Shown here: positions 8,617 to 16,204 of the stretch, piece by piece
How the letters are laid out: every line of letters starts with the position of its first letter
How positions within the stretch are numbered: position 1 is the first letter of the stretch
Assembly (NCBI GenBank): GCA_900546785.1
Contig: URED01000018.1
Span: 1 to 42,035 of the forward strand
Reading direction: 5' to 3'
From: an uncultured Oscillospiraceae bacterium
GTDB lineage: Bacteria > Bacillota > Clostridia > Oscillospirales > Acutalibacteraceae
Length of the DNA stretch: 42,035 nucleotides
Position numbers and translations under genes: made by a program
The notes under the pieces: model-generated
The model's input: only the letters and a program-made list of their open reading frames with translations
Databases searched by the model: none
Told to the model about the DNA's origin: nothing

Positions 8617-8681
8617 ATGCCGTATTCCGATTCAATGCCGTTTTTTACGGCCGGCATTGCGGCAAAACAGCGGAGGTAAAG

Positions 8682-9530
8682 ATGGATCTTTGCAGCTACA
8701 GCGAAATAACGGCGCTTTTAAAAAGGCACGGTTTTACGTTTTCAAAAGCGCTTGGGCAGAATTTTATAGTTAACAAAACCGTTTGCCCCGCAATGGCAGA
8801 AAGCCTGCATGCGGGCAGCGGCACCGGCGTGCTTGAGATTGGACCAGGTATCGGCGTGCTTACCAAAGAGCTGTGCACAGTTGCGCAAAAGGTGGTTGCG
8901 ATAGAACTGGACAGGCGCTTGTTTCCGATACTTGAGGAAACGCTTGCCCACTGCGGTAATCTTGAGATCGTAGAGGGCGACGCACTGAAGACCGATCTTA
9001 ACGCGCTCATAAAAGAAAAATTTGCCGATATGAATGAGGTAAAGGTATGCGCGAATCTGCCTTACTACATCACATCACCCATCATAATGAAGCTGATAGA
9101 GAGCAGGCTGCCGGTAAGCGAGATCATCGTTATGGTGCAGAAAGAAGCGGCGGAGCGGCTTTCGGCAAAGATAGGCACAAGGGACTGCGGCGCGCTGACG
9201 GTAGCGGCGCAGTATAATGCAAAGATAGAAAAGCTTTTTGACGTGAGCCGCGGCAGCTTTATGCCCCGGCCGAAAGTAGACAGCGCCGTTATAAAGCTTA
9301 CCGTGCGCAACAAACCGGAAGTAACGGTGCAGAACGAGGACCGATTTTTTGAGATCGTGCGCGCCGCGTTCGCGCAAAGGCGCAAAACCGCCGCCAACAG
9401 TCTTTCCTCCGCGCTTCTGCTTCCTAAAAGCACGGTGGTAAACGCGCTTGAGCAGATCGGTAAAAGCGAGAAGGATCGGGCAGAAAATTTCTCCATGCAG
9501 GATTTTGCCGATCTCTCCGCACTGCTTTGA
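8682..9530 (+). CDS. rsmA: 16S rRNA (adenine1518/1519-N6)-dimethyltransferase
   Basis: RsmA (KsgA) uses S-adenosylmethionine to dimethylate two adjacent adenines in helix 45 of 16S rRNA during small-subunit maturation. This 282-aa protein starts with the family hallmark FSKALGQNFIVN, then the SAM-binding GVLEIGPGIGVLT, the acidic VVAIELD strand and the target-base motif NLPYYITSPI. The C-terminal helical domain carries FAQRRKTAANSL. Length is normal. I use the ATG at 8682 because CGGAGG lies seven bases upstream; the in-frame ATG at 8607 would begin inside the promoter region. The gene appears to be monocistronic. Confidence 0.95.
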   Translation: MDLCSYSEITALLKRHGFTFSKALGQNFIVNKTVCPAMAESLHAGSGTGVLEIGPGIGVLTKELCTVAQKVVAIELDRRLFPILEETLAHCGNLEIVEGDALKTDLNALIKEKFADMNEVKVCANLPYYITSPIIMKLIESRLPVSEIIVMVQKEAAERLSAKIGTRDCGALTVAAQYNAKIEKLFDVSRGSFMPRPKVDSAVIKLTVRNKPEVTVQNEDRFFEIVRAAFAQRRKTAANSLSSALLLPKSTVVNALEQIGKSEKDRAENFSMQDFADLSALL

Positions 9531-9587
9531 AAAGAACGCGCATTAACCGTTTATTTTTGTATATTTTGTTAATTTTTTTAGATAATA

Positions 9588-9616
9588 TTGCAAGGTATTA
9601 TTTTATGCGTTAATAT
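9588..9616 (+). promoter_or_regulatory. Promoter of the 9645 gene
   Basis: TTGCAA, 17 bases, TAATAT, about 30 bases upstream of the start codon. Confidence 0.6.
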
Positions 9617-9644
9617 ATAGTTGCAATGAGATTAGGAGGGGAAT

Positions 9645-10223
9645 ATGGAAAAAAACAGCGCAAAACCGAATATATCTCTGTTACCGGGCGAATGGGCGCG
9701 TTTTTTTATCAAAGACCCGCTTTTTATGTTTCTTTGCCCCGTTAAAGCCAAACGGGCGGAATTCATTGAAAAATATTTCAGGTATTATCTTGAAAAGTGG
9801 AGCCGCGAGGGCGCTTTAATAGACACCGGCAGCAAAAACATTGCCGCCGTACTTACAAACCCCGAAGATTTTGTTTACAAATTCCCGGGCAAAAACGGCT
9901 TTTCTCTTAAAATGAACAGATTTTCACCCAACATTCTGAATCATATGGAGGTCGTGCAGAACATCATTGATATCGTTGTTCCCGCACAGCTGAACAAGCG
10001 CCTGCTGACCATCTATGCCGCACCGGAAGTTGACGAGCAGAGCATAGACAGGATCATAGATTTCTGCAAGCAAAAGGCAAAGGAAGAAAATTTTGTTCTG
10101 GTTTATGAGACCTTTTCAAAAAGATTTGTAAAAAAATTTGAGGAAAAAGGCTTTGAAACAGGATATTCAAGGCAGTTCCTCAACACGCAGTTTTTTCAAA
10201 CGGTGATGACTTACAACATTTAA
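9645..10223 (+). CDS. Uncharacterised protein, possible GNAT-like fold
   Basis: A soluble 192-aa protein that I do not recognise. The C-terminal part (FVLVYETFSKRFVKKFEEKGFETGYSR, about residues 145-175) resembles the last strand-helix of GNAT acyltransferases, where a residue of the ...YEKxGF motif closes the acetyl-CoA site. The usual acetyl-CoA pyrophosphate loop (Q/RxxGxG/A) is not visible, so this may be a non-catalytic or distant relative. No signal peptide or membrane segment is present. The start is well supported by AGGAGGGG. It has its own promoter and a strong terminator that it shares with the convergent gene. Confidence 0.7.
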   Translation: MEKNSAKPNISLLPGEWARFFIKDPLFMFLCPVKAKRAEFIEKYFRYYLEKWSREGALIDTGSKNIAAVLTNPEDFVYKFPGKNGFSLKMNRFSPNILNHMEVVQNIIDIVVPAQLNKRLLTIYAAPEVDEQSIDRIIDFCKQKAKEENFVLVYETFSKRFVKKFEEKGFETGYSRQFLNTQFFQTVMTYNI

Positions 10224-10243
10224 TTCTGTTTCAAGGCATGAAG

Positions 10244-10280
10244 AAAGAAGCCCGACGGAGCTAAACCGCCGGGCTTCTTT
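10244..10280. terminator. Bidirectional terminator between convergent genes
   Basis: AAAGAAGCCCG pairs with CGGGCTTCTTT (11 bp), with an inner CGG/CCG extension. T-rich tracts lie on both strands. It serves the 9645 gene and the minus-strand gene ending at 10294. Confidence 0.85.
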
Positions 10281-10293
10281 GTTTTCTTTAGTT

Positions 10294-12171
10294 TTAAGCT
10301 GAAATGTCAGTTGCCGAAACGAACGCGCCGTTCGTTTCATCTCCCACAGTAACCGTTACCGTATCTCCGTTTTCAACAAGCAAAACATCCATACAATCAA
10401 CCACGCTGATATAATAATAAGTACCGCCGTCTATCTGCAGGTAATAATAGGTGTTTCCGTTATTTACAGAGGTGAGGATATTCGTAACCGCCCCGGTGAC
10501 CTGCGTGCCGCTCTGCGCGGGCTCAGAGGTTGGCTCCTGCTGCGCAGTGCCGGCGTTCTGATCGTCTGCAGGCGGAATATTCTCGTCCTCAGTGTCCTCA
10601 ACAAGATAATCGTTGACGTCAACATCGCCGCCGACTATATTCTTGTCTTTCATCGCCTGTATATAGTTTTCAACAGCCGCATTGAGCGCATTCGCGTCGC
10701 TCTTCATTTCATCCACAATGCCGGTACCTACGATGGTCTTATCGGCAAGGTTAACAAGTGCATAGCCTTTGACCGTATTGCTGGAGCCGTAGAGGCTCAT
10801 GAAATAGGTGGGCTGCCCTTCTATATCAAGAAGTATGGGAAAAGTTGCCGCATACTGATAGTTCTGAACAGCGTCCTCGGCAGACTGCTGCGCCGCCGTT
10901 TCGATAGCGCCGCCGTTTTCATAATATCTTGTTTCTTTCGTGCGCTGGTTGCTGAGTATAAAGCCGAAATTGGAAGCGTCTGTTTCAGAAGATGTTATAC
11001 CGGTGTAGATCCACAAATCATCATCAAGCGCTATATATCCGTTGCCCTGAGAAGCCTGGCTTACATCATTTTGGAAAATGATAGAATTCCAGAAGCCGTT
11101 TTGGAATTTGCCGTAATAATCATACTGCTGGACGAGCAGATTTGCGGAATAAACCACGTCTATCCACTGAAGCGATGCGTCAGAACGCACCTGCTCAATA
11201 TCATAATACACGCTTTCGCCCGTGAGCGCATCCGTGATAATAGCGCCTTTCACATCGGTGCCTCCGAAAAGGCCTATCGTTTTATCCAGCACGGGGGTGA
11301 TCCAGTAAGGATGCCCGTCGTCGCTGATTTCAAAATTCGGCGTATCAAGCAATTCGGTGGGATACTGAAATCTAATGTGCCTTATAAGCTTTTCGTTAAA
11401 CAGCTCTGTAGGGCTGTACTGAATACAGGAACCAAACTGCTCCACGCAGTTGACGACCGTTACTTTCTGAGAAACAAGGTCTATGATCATGTAAGCGGGA
11501 ACGCCCTCTCTTGTATTATTGAACCATTTAAAAACATCCGCATATTCAAGATACGCCACCCTGACCGGGCGGTTGCTATAATTGATCATAGTTGTTGTGT
11601 TGGAAACAACATACTGGCTCTTGTATTCCGAAAGCGAGCCGAGCTGCTGGTCGGCAAGCGTAAGGGCACGCTGTTCGTCCACGCGCGGCACGCTGTCCAC
11701 GCTTATTTTTTCAAAATCGGTTGAAAAATCGCTTGTTTCAACAGGCATGAGCTCGCTGTATGACGATGCCCTGAAAATCGTGGCACCGCATACCCAGCCG
11801 ACAGCCATAACAACAAGAATAACGCCGGCAATGATGACCGGTATCTTTGATTTCTTTTTGATATATTCACGGCGTTCGATCTTTTTATTTGCTTTGCAGG
11901 CAAGCGCAAAGAAGATCATAAACAGCGCCATAATGATGATTACAAAGAAATAGATGTTCGGATCTTTAAAATTAAGCGCGGGCAGCATCATATAATAGAC
12001 GATACCGCCGGAAATGATCGTAAGCACGGCGGCAATCAAAAGCCTGAGTCCGAGCTTACCGGGCTTAATAACCACATCTACCTCATCTTTTTTCGGCCAT
12101 TTGAATTTTGATTTGAAGTCATTGATGACCTCATCGGCATCATAATCCATATTGGGCATATGTTCGCTCAT
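10294..12171 (-). CDS. Uncharacterised three-helix membrane protein with large extracellular part
   Basis: A 625-aa protein with a short acidic/basic cytoplasmic N-terminus, three predicted membrane helices (about residues 47-70, 73-97, 109-131) and an external region of about 490 residues. The external part has a mixed alpha/beta appearance (YMIIDLVSQKVTVVN, YYDIEQVRSD, PTYFMSLYG). A Pro/Gln/Ser-rich linker (about 530-555) follows, and then a C-terminal beta-rich module (VTNILTSVNNGNTYYYLQID...GDTVTVTVG) that looks like a small OB-like barrel. No enzyme motif is seen. Similar large hypothetical membrane proteins occur in gut Firmicutes, but I cannot assign a role. It is monocistronic with its own promoter. 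Confidence 0.75.
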   Translation of the reverse strand: MSEHMPNMDYDADEVINDFKSKFKWPKKDEVDVVIKPGKLGLRLLIAAVLTIISGGIVYYMMLPALNFKDPNIYFFVIIIMALFMIFFALACKANKKIERREYIKKKSKIPVIIAGVILVVMAVGWVCGATIFRASSYSELMPVETSDFSTDFEKISVDSVPRVDEQRALTLADQQLGSLSEYKSQYVVSNTTTMINYSNRPVRVAYLEYADVFKWFNNTREGVPAYMIIDLVSQKVTVVNCVEQFGSCIQYSPTELFNEKLIRHIRFQYPTELLDTPNFEISDDGHPYWITPVLDKTIGLFGGTDVKGAIITDALTGESVYYDIEQVRSDASLQWIDVVYSANLLVQQYDYYGKFQNGFWNSIIFQNDVSQASQGNGYIALDDDLWIYTGITSSETDASNFGFILSNQRTKETRYYENGGAIETAAQQSAEDAVQNYQYAATFPILLDIEGQPTYFMSLYGSSNTVKGYALVNLADKTIVGTGIVDEMKSDANALNAAVENYIQAMKDKNIVGGDVDVNDYLVEDTEDENIPPADDQNAGTAQQEPTSEPAQSGTQVTGAVTNILTSVNNGNTYYYLQIDGGTYYYISVVDCMDVLLVENGDTVTVTVGDETNGAFVSATDISA

Positions 12172-12220
12172 ATTGATTCTCCTGTTCCTAATTCAGCCGC
12201 AGCGGCGCGGCATTTGCAAT

Positions 12221-12249
12221 ATAATACCATAACAGCGGTTATTATTCAA
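12221..12249 (-). promoter_or_regulatory. Promoter of the three-helix membrane protein
   Basis: On the minus strand TTGAAT, 17 bases (ending TGG), TATTAT. It lies about 50 bases upstream of the ATG at 12171. Confidence 0.7.
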
Positions 12250-12336
12250 TATTTATATATTAATTTTCTTTAAACAATAGCCGTAAAAAGCCGCTTCCGG
12301 CGCCGTTCGGCAGCTTATTTATTATGCGGTCTATAT

Positions 12337-12364
12337 TAAAAACGAAGCCGCCCTAACGGGCGGC
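12337..12364 (-). terminator. Intrinsic terminator of the lipoprotein gene
   Basis: GCCGCCC/GGGCGGC stem with a 4-base loop, followed on the minus strand by a TTCGTTTTTAAT tract. Confidence 0.8.
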
Positions 12365-12402
12365 CATTGGTTTTATCAAATAAAATTATGCTTTTTAATT
12401 GC

Positions 12403-13368
12403 TTACGCTCTGGTGATGCTTCTTGCTTCCATAAGATATTCGTCAGAAGCAGGATAGTGCATATCATAAGAGATTTCTACAGAAGCGCTCTTGTCTTTAA
12501 TAACGCCCATTACATCGGCATGATTTACCTCAACGTTAACAGCCATATGATAATCAGCCTCAACGATGGTGTTCGTAGCGGTATCTATCTTAATCGTACC
12601 CGTGCCGCCCTCGTAATTAACAAGGCAGTTTTCCTCTGTTGTGCCGGTTGACCAAGAAAGCTGAGAGATGGAATCAACAGTTGCGCCGATATCGCCGAGA
12701 ACCTCAAAGAAACGGCCCTGTGAATCTTCGCCGCGCATAGACATCTGACCGGCTTTGGGCTGGATCATAATGGTGATCGTGCCGTCGCCGTTATCGGTAA
12801 CGTTGCAAGCCTGGCTGTCTTCCGGTGTGAAATAGGAAGTTCTGAAATCGAACTGGCCCGGGTTGGAAGCGTCCTGATTTGTGTTATCAAGCAGCGGATC
12901 CCTGTTGTTGCACGGAGGAAGTCCGTAAGTGCTCTTTGAGAACAGTCCGCCGACGATCGTGGGAACAAGGTTATCAATCAGTGAGTTTGAAGAGCCCTCG
13001 ATAAGAACCTGCTCTATTTCAAGAGCCTCTTCGCCGAGGAGCGCATAGTAAGTAACGGTATTGCCGTCAGCATCTATATAATTTGCTGTCTGAGACTTGG
13101 TATTGTTGTAGCATTCAACATAATAGTTAATAACATCTTCTTCTGTCTGGAATTCGATGCCGCCGTATGTATCTGCAACAAACGGAGTGATCGTGGTCTC
13201 TCCGGTTTCTTCGGTCTCTTCAGTCTGATTCCAAGTGCCGTCCTGAACCTCTTTGATTGCTGTGATTGTTCCGTCCGTAATATAATTAAGCTTTGCACAT
13301 CCGGCGAGCGAAAGTACAAAAGCAGCAACGAGAACAACACAGAGAATTGCTTTGATTGTTTTTTTCAT
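12403..13368 (-). CDS. Uncharacterised secreted lipoprotein
   Basis: A 321-aa lipoprotein with the lipobox LAGC (acylated Cys24) behind a typical signal peptide. The mature part has a Glu/Thr-rich stretch (about 45-60), then a domain starting IEFQTEEDVINYYVECYNNTKSQT that recalls the short helix openings of NTF2-like or DUF-type substrate-binding folds. Its second half is beta-rich (GTITIMIQPKAGQMSM, NTIVEADYHMAVNVEV). I know no catalytic motif here. It is divergent from the zinc-ribbon gene at 13586; the two promoters face away from each other across about 55 bases. Anchored on the outer face of the membrane; function unknown. Confidence 0.8.
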   Translation of the reverse strand: MKKTIKAILCVVLVAAFVLSLAGCAKLNYITDGTITAIKEVQDGTWNQTEETEETGETTITPFVADTYGGIEFQTEEDVINYYVECYNNTKSQTANYIDADGNTVTYYALLGEEALEIEQVLIEGSSNSLIDNLVPTIVGGLFSKSTYGLPPCNNRDPLLDNTNQDASNPGQFDFRTSYFTPEDSQACNVTDNGDGTITIMIQPKAGQMSMRGEDSQGRFFEVLGDIGATVDSISQLSWSTGTTEENCLVNYEGGTGTIKIDTATNTIVEADYHMAVNVEVNHADVMGVIKDKSASVEISYDMHYPASDEYLMEARSITRA

Positions 13369-13422
13369 TACTTTGGTACCCCTTTCAGTACGAAATAAGC
13401 ATAATCAATTTGCTACTACTCT

Positions 13423-13451
13423 AATTTATTATAAAATCGACAAAAAGTCAA
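13423..13451 (-). promoter_or_regulatory. Promoter of the lipoprotein gene
   Basis: On the minus strand TTGACT, 17 bases, TAAATT, about 55 bases upstream of the start codon. Confidence 0.65.
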
Positions 13452-13505
13452 TACCAAAAAACGGAAATAACAAAATTTATTCTAAATTCTTTAACTTTTA
13501 CGGTG

Positions 13506-13534
13506 TTGTTATTTTACTATTTATGTGGTATACT
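13506..13534 (+). promoter_or_regulatory. Promoter of the zinc-ribbon/InlB-repeat gene
   Basis: TTGTTA, 17 bases ending TGG, TATACT. About 50 bases upstream of the ATG at 13586, which favours that start over the longer reading frame. Confidence 0.6.
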
Positions 13535-13585
13535 TGCTTTAGCGATTTTTTATATCCAAAAATTTACAGGAAGGATTTAAGATAT

Positions 13586-14290
13586 ATGAGATGCAAAAAC
13601 TGCGGCTTTGATAATCAGGAAGGCAGATACATCTGCGAAAACTGCGGCTCTCCTCTGTTTGACGATAATGACCAGATCGTGCCTGAAACGGACGATCCCG
13701 AAAATATACCGCCTCAAAGACTTGTTGACGAAGTTGAAGAAGACGCGGTTGACATGGATGAAGAAAAAGAAAAGAACAAAAAAAGCCTCATCATTATAAT
13801 AGTATTGGCAGTTATCCTTGTTGCCATGATCGTTGGCATTATCGTTGCCGCAGTGACCGGCGGAGACGATGAAACCACTACCGATCCCACGGAGTCAATA
13901 ACCGCACAGACAACAGATGAGGAAAGCACCGAAACAACAAAGCGCAGAACAACTACGGAAAGAACGACCGAAACAACCACCGAGTCAACCACCGAACGCA
14001 CCACCACGACTACGACCACTACGGTGGCTCGCTTTACCGTTTCGGTTGACATTGACGGCAACGGCTCCGTATCCGGCGACGGCACTTTTGAAGCAGGCAA
14101 CAGAACGACTCTTGTTGCCACTCCGGACAGCGGCTACCAATTCATAGGCTGGTTCGACAACGATACCGGCGCGCAGGTGGCATCCGGCACAAGATATACG
14201 ATAACCGTTGATTCAAACAGAAATCTTACGGCGCGTTTTTCGGCTCTTCCAACACAAAATGAGCCGGCGGAGGAACCGGCAGATGAATAA
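13586..14290 (+). CDS. Zinc-ribbon membrane protein with extracellular InlB B-repeat-like domain
   Basis: A 234-aa protein. Residues 1-25 form a zinc ribbon (MRCKNCGFDN...YICENCGSPL, two CxxC pairs). An acidic linker follows, then one membrane helix (about residues 69-93), a Thr/Glu-rich spacer of about 50 residues (TTERTTETTTESTTERTTT), and a C-terminal domain with the InlB B-repeat/List_Bact_rpt pattern: VDGNGSVSGDGTFEAGNRTTLVATPDSGYQFIGWFDN...TARFS. The cytosolic ribbon, stalk and external repeat suggest a small anchored surface or sensor protein. I use ATG 13586, with AGGAAGG upstream; the longer frame would run across the promoter. Its stop overlaps the next gene's start by 8 bases. Confidence 0.85.
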   Translation: MRCKNCGFDNQEGRYICENCGSPLFDDNDQIVPETDDPENIPPQRLVDEVEEDAVDMDEEKEKNKKSLIIIIVLAVILVAMIVGIIVAAVTGGDDETTTDPTESITAQTTDEESTETTKRRTTTERTTETTTESTTERTTTTTTTTVARFTVSVDIDGNGSVSGDGTFEAGNRTTLVATPDSGYQFIGWFDNDTGAQVASGTRYTITVDSNRNLTARFSALPTQNEPAEEPADE

Positions 14291-14735
14291 AGGAGAGCTT
14301 GCAAGGCAGTACTTTTTTTCCGGCAAGGGCTGCACGCAGGCGGTTGCAATGGCATTCTGCAGGGAAATGGGGCTTGACGAAGCGCTTGTGGAACGCCAAA
14401 CAATAGGATTCGGAGCGGGCATGGGCAGACTCAGAGAGGTCTGCGGCACCGTTTCCGGCATGACGTATGTACTCTCAAATCTTTACGGCAACGAGGGCAA
14501 AGCGGCAGTATACGCAATGGTGCAGGAGGTTGCAGGCAAATTCAGAGAGCAAAACGGTTCGATCGTCTGCCGGGAGTTATTGGGTCTTGAAAAAGGCGCA
14601 AGTTCCCCACCCACACCCGATGCACGCACGCCCGAATATTACAAAAAGCGGCCGTGCCCGGAGCTTTGCCGTATGGCGGCAGACATACTGGAAGAATTTA
14701 TCAGCAACAAAGAAAGTGAAAACAAAAACAAATAA
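14283..14735 (+). CDS. C_GCAxxG_C_C family protein
   Basis: A 150-aa cysteine-rich protein of the C_GCAxxG_C_C family. Visible cysteines are in GKGCTQAVA, FCREMG, EVCGTVSG, IVCRELLG and RPCPELC, matching the family's spaced Cys pattern. Members are thought to bind metal or take part in redox chemistry, but no reaction is established. The start at 14283 overlaps the previous stop codon by 8 bases and has GGAGGA nine bases upstream, so it is probably translated with the zinc-ribbon gene. The upstream in-frame start at 14208 lies inside that gene and is unlikely. Confidence 0.85.
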   Translation: MNKGELARQYFFSGKGCTQAVAMAFCREMGLDEALVERQTIGFGAGMGRLREVCGTVSGMTYVLSNLYGNEGKAAVYAMVQEVAGKFREQNGSIVCRELLGLEKGASSPPTPDARTPEYYKKRPCPELCRMAADILEEFISNKESENKNK

Positions 14736-14760
14736 ACGGCGTGTTTTAAATAAAAAACTC

Positions 14761-14789
14761 TTGCATTTTACTTTGCAATGTGGTATATT
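14761..14789 (+). promoter_or_regulatory. Promoter of tRNA-Arg
   Basis: TTGCAT, 17 bases ending TGG, TATATT, about 40 bases upstream of the mature tRNA 5' end. Confidence 0.7.
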
Positions 14790-14831
14790 ATTTGAGCGTT
14801 AAAAATACATATATGCTTATGTGTTTCGCAT

Positions 14832-14908
14832 GCGCCGGTAGCTCAGTTGGATAGAGTGTCTGGCTACGAACCAGAAGGTCGGGGGTTCGAATCCCTTCCG
14901 GCGTACCA
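14832..14908 (+). tRNA. tRNA-Arg (anticodon ACG)
   Basis: The 77-nt cloverleaf has a 7-bp acceptor (GCGCCGG with CCGGCGT, one G-U), then TA and the D-arm GCTC. The anticodon stem TCTGG/CCAGA holds the loop CTACGAA, giving anticodon ACG. The T-arm GGGGG/CCCTT holds loop TTCGAAT (two G-U pairs). Discriminator A and an encoded CCA follow. ACG tRNA-Arg is normally edited to inosine by TadA and reads CGU, CGC and CGA. It is followed at once by an intrinsic terminator, then by a second copy of its own 3' end. Confidence 0.97.
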
Positions 14909-14909
14909 A

Positions 14910-14948
14910 AAATACCAGAGTAGTTTTTACTGCTCTGGTATTTTTATT
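14910..14948 (+). terminator. Terminator of tRNA-Arg
   Basis: AAATACCAGAGTAGT pairs with ACTGCTCTGGTATTT around TTTT (15 bp, one G-U), followed by TTTTATTAT. Confidence 0.9.
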
Positions 14949-14954
14949 ATATTT

Positions 14955-15073
14955 GGGTTGTATGGATTCGAACACGAGTGTCCAAAAATCAAGCTCATTG
15001 AGCGCAGATTTTTGGGAGAACAGTCCGGTGGACTGTTCGATACTGAGTGACGAGCCCTTCCGGCGTACCAAAA
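14955..15073 (+). repeat. Two-hairpin module ending in a duplicated tRNA-Arg 3' end
   Basis: Bases 15055-15073 repeat the last 16 nt of tRNA-Arg and its flank (14893-14911) exactly over 19 nt, including CCA. Before it lie two hairpins: CCAAAAATC (14982-14990) with GATTTTTGG (15007-15015), holding an inner GCTC/GAGC stem, and GAACAGTCC (15018-15026) with GGACTGTTC (15030-15038). No cloverleaf can be formed, so it is not a second tRNA. It could be an attachment-site remnant, a degraded tRNA copy or an interspersed repeat. Confidence 0.75.
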
Positions 15074-15074
15074 G

Positions 15075-15106
15075 CCTCAGGTAACCTTTGTTGCCTGAGG
15101 TTTTTT
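15075..15106 (+). terminator. Second terminator behind the tRNA 3'-end copy
   Basis: CCTCAGGTAAC pairs with GTTGCCTGAGG (11 bp, one G-U) and is followed by TTTTTT. The duplicated unit thus has its own terminator, differing in sequence from the first. Confidence 0.85.
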
Positions 15107-15152
15107 ATTATCACAGCGCGCAGGAACAATACGGTTAACAGATAAGCTGTAA

Positions 15153-15968
15153 TTATAATTTAAGCGAAAGACCGCCTGCTTTTTGGATGAGCATCTTTTT
15201 TATTATGCCTGCAATATACGCGCCCGCCTCAACGGGCGGCATACCGAACCGGCTTATATTGGACACCACTGTATAATCGCTCTCGCTCATATCCGGGCGG
15301 GGCTTATAGGCGATATACGCGCTCATGCTTTCATCCGTAAGCAGACCGGGACGTTCGCCGATCAGTACGCATACGACCTTTGCACCCAGCAGAGGGCCGA
15401 TCTCCCTTGCCGTATTCACGCGGCAGTAACGCACGAAAAACGGCTTGCCCACCGTAACGGAATCGTCCTCAAGCGCAAGGGTAAGCATTGGCAGGATATC
15501 CGGCACATTTGCGCCGACAGACGGCGCCGAAAGCCCGTCGCCGCAATAGATCTGCACATCCGCGCCTGCCGTTGAATTCTGTTTAAGATATTCTTTTGTT
15601 TCCGGCGAAAAATGCCTGCCGAGATCGGGGCGGGTAAGCATTTCAAATTTATCCTTACACATCGTTCGTATCTCAAACATACCGAGCTTTTTAACGAGCT
15701 GCGGGTCAACCTCGCTCATAACGGCGTCATTTGCCGCGGCGTATTCTTTTTGAATGATCTGCGCAACTTTCGCGCCGTCTATATCGCCGTTTTCAAGCAG
15801 CGGTGTAAAATAGACGGGGCTTTGATACACGATCTCCTTGGCGGCGATCTCCGCCTGCGGCGGTGCGCCGAAGCCGCGCGAAACGCTGACGGTAAGTCTG
15901 CTAATCACAAGCTGCGTTGTGGTTGTGCCGATATCTATACCGGCGCTCAGAATGATCTCTTTTTCCAT
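15153..15968 (-). pseudogene. In-frame EutA-EutC chimera (ethanolamine ammonia-lyase remnant)
   Basis: This 271-aa frame joins two different eut proteins. Residues 1 to about 77 match the N-terminus of EutA, the reactivating factor: AGIDIGTTTTQLVISRL is the actin-like phosphate-1 motif, and KEIVYQSPVYFTPLL is typical. From about residue 80 on it is the C-terminal two thirds of EutC, the ammonia-lyase small subunit: DAVMSEVD, YLTRPDLGR-like LTRPDLGRHF, VQIYCGDGLSA, GKPFFVRYCRV, LIGERPGL, SNISRFGMPPVEAGAYI and KKMLIQKAGG. The remainder of EutA, all of EutB (the catalytic large subunit) and the start of EutC are missing. In eut operons the order is eutA-eutB-eutC, so a single in-frame deletion explains it. 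The junction maps near 15720-15745. Without EutB it cannot be a normal lyase. The frame is open and has a promoter. Confidence 0.85.
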
Positions 15969-15984
15969 ATGACCTGCTACCGAT

Positions 15985-16032
15985 TAAAAATAAAATGGGA
16001 ACGCCCCTGCCTGATGAGCAGCATAACGTCCC
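15985..16032 (-). promoter_or_regulatory. Leader hairpin of the EutA-EutC chimera
   Basis: In the minus-strand transcript GGGGACG pairs with CGTTCCC (7 bp, one G-U) around a loop of about 23 nt, followed by ATTTTATTTTTAA. It lies between promoter and start codon, so it could be an attenuator. eut operons of Firmicutes are often controlled by EutV antitermination at such sites, but I do not see the ANTAR hexaloop pattern. Confidence 0.4.
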
Positions 16033-16045
16033 CGTTGACAAACCT

Positions 16046-16074
16046 ATTTTACCACCCGTTCACAAAACTGTCAA
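16046..16074 (-). promoter_or_regulatory. Promoter of the EutA-EutC chimera
   Basis: On the minus strand TTGACA, 17 bases ending TGG, TAAAAT: a near-consensus sigma-A promoter about 70 bases upstream of the start codon. Confidence 0.75.
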
Positions 16075-16204
16075 TCCGGTTCCAAATTAGATCCGGGCAC
16101 GGCAGGCATAGAAACGGCAGGCGGCAGACCTTGCTATGCGGGCAAAGCATACGCCGCTATTCAAAATAAGTATTGAAAACGCGCAAAAAACACGCCTCTG
16201 CGGC
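16075..16204. other. Non-coding stretch with weak secondary structure
   Basis: Part of a 327-base gene-free gap between two divergent promoters. It contains GC-rich short repeats (GGCAGGCATAG, GGCAGGCGGCAG) and a 6-bp inverted pair GCATAG/CTATGC. I see no RNA family, coding frame with a ribosome binding site, or terminator. Confidence 0.5.

Noticed and set aside
14817..15071. 84-codon minus-strand frame over the tRNA region
   Set aside because: It is made of antisense tRNA and hairpin sequence; frames of this type are frequent annotation artefacts near tRNA genes.
14955..15073. A second tRNA gene ending at 15070
   Set aside because: Only the 3' end of tRNA-Arg is present; no acceptor 5' strand, D-arm or anticodon arm can be paired, so I list it as a duplicated fragment.
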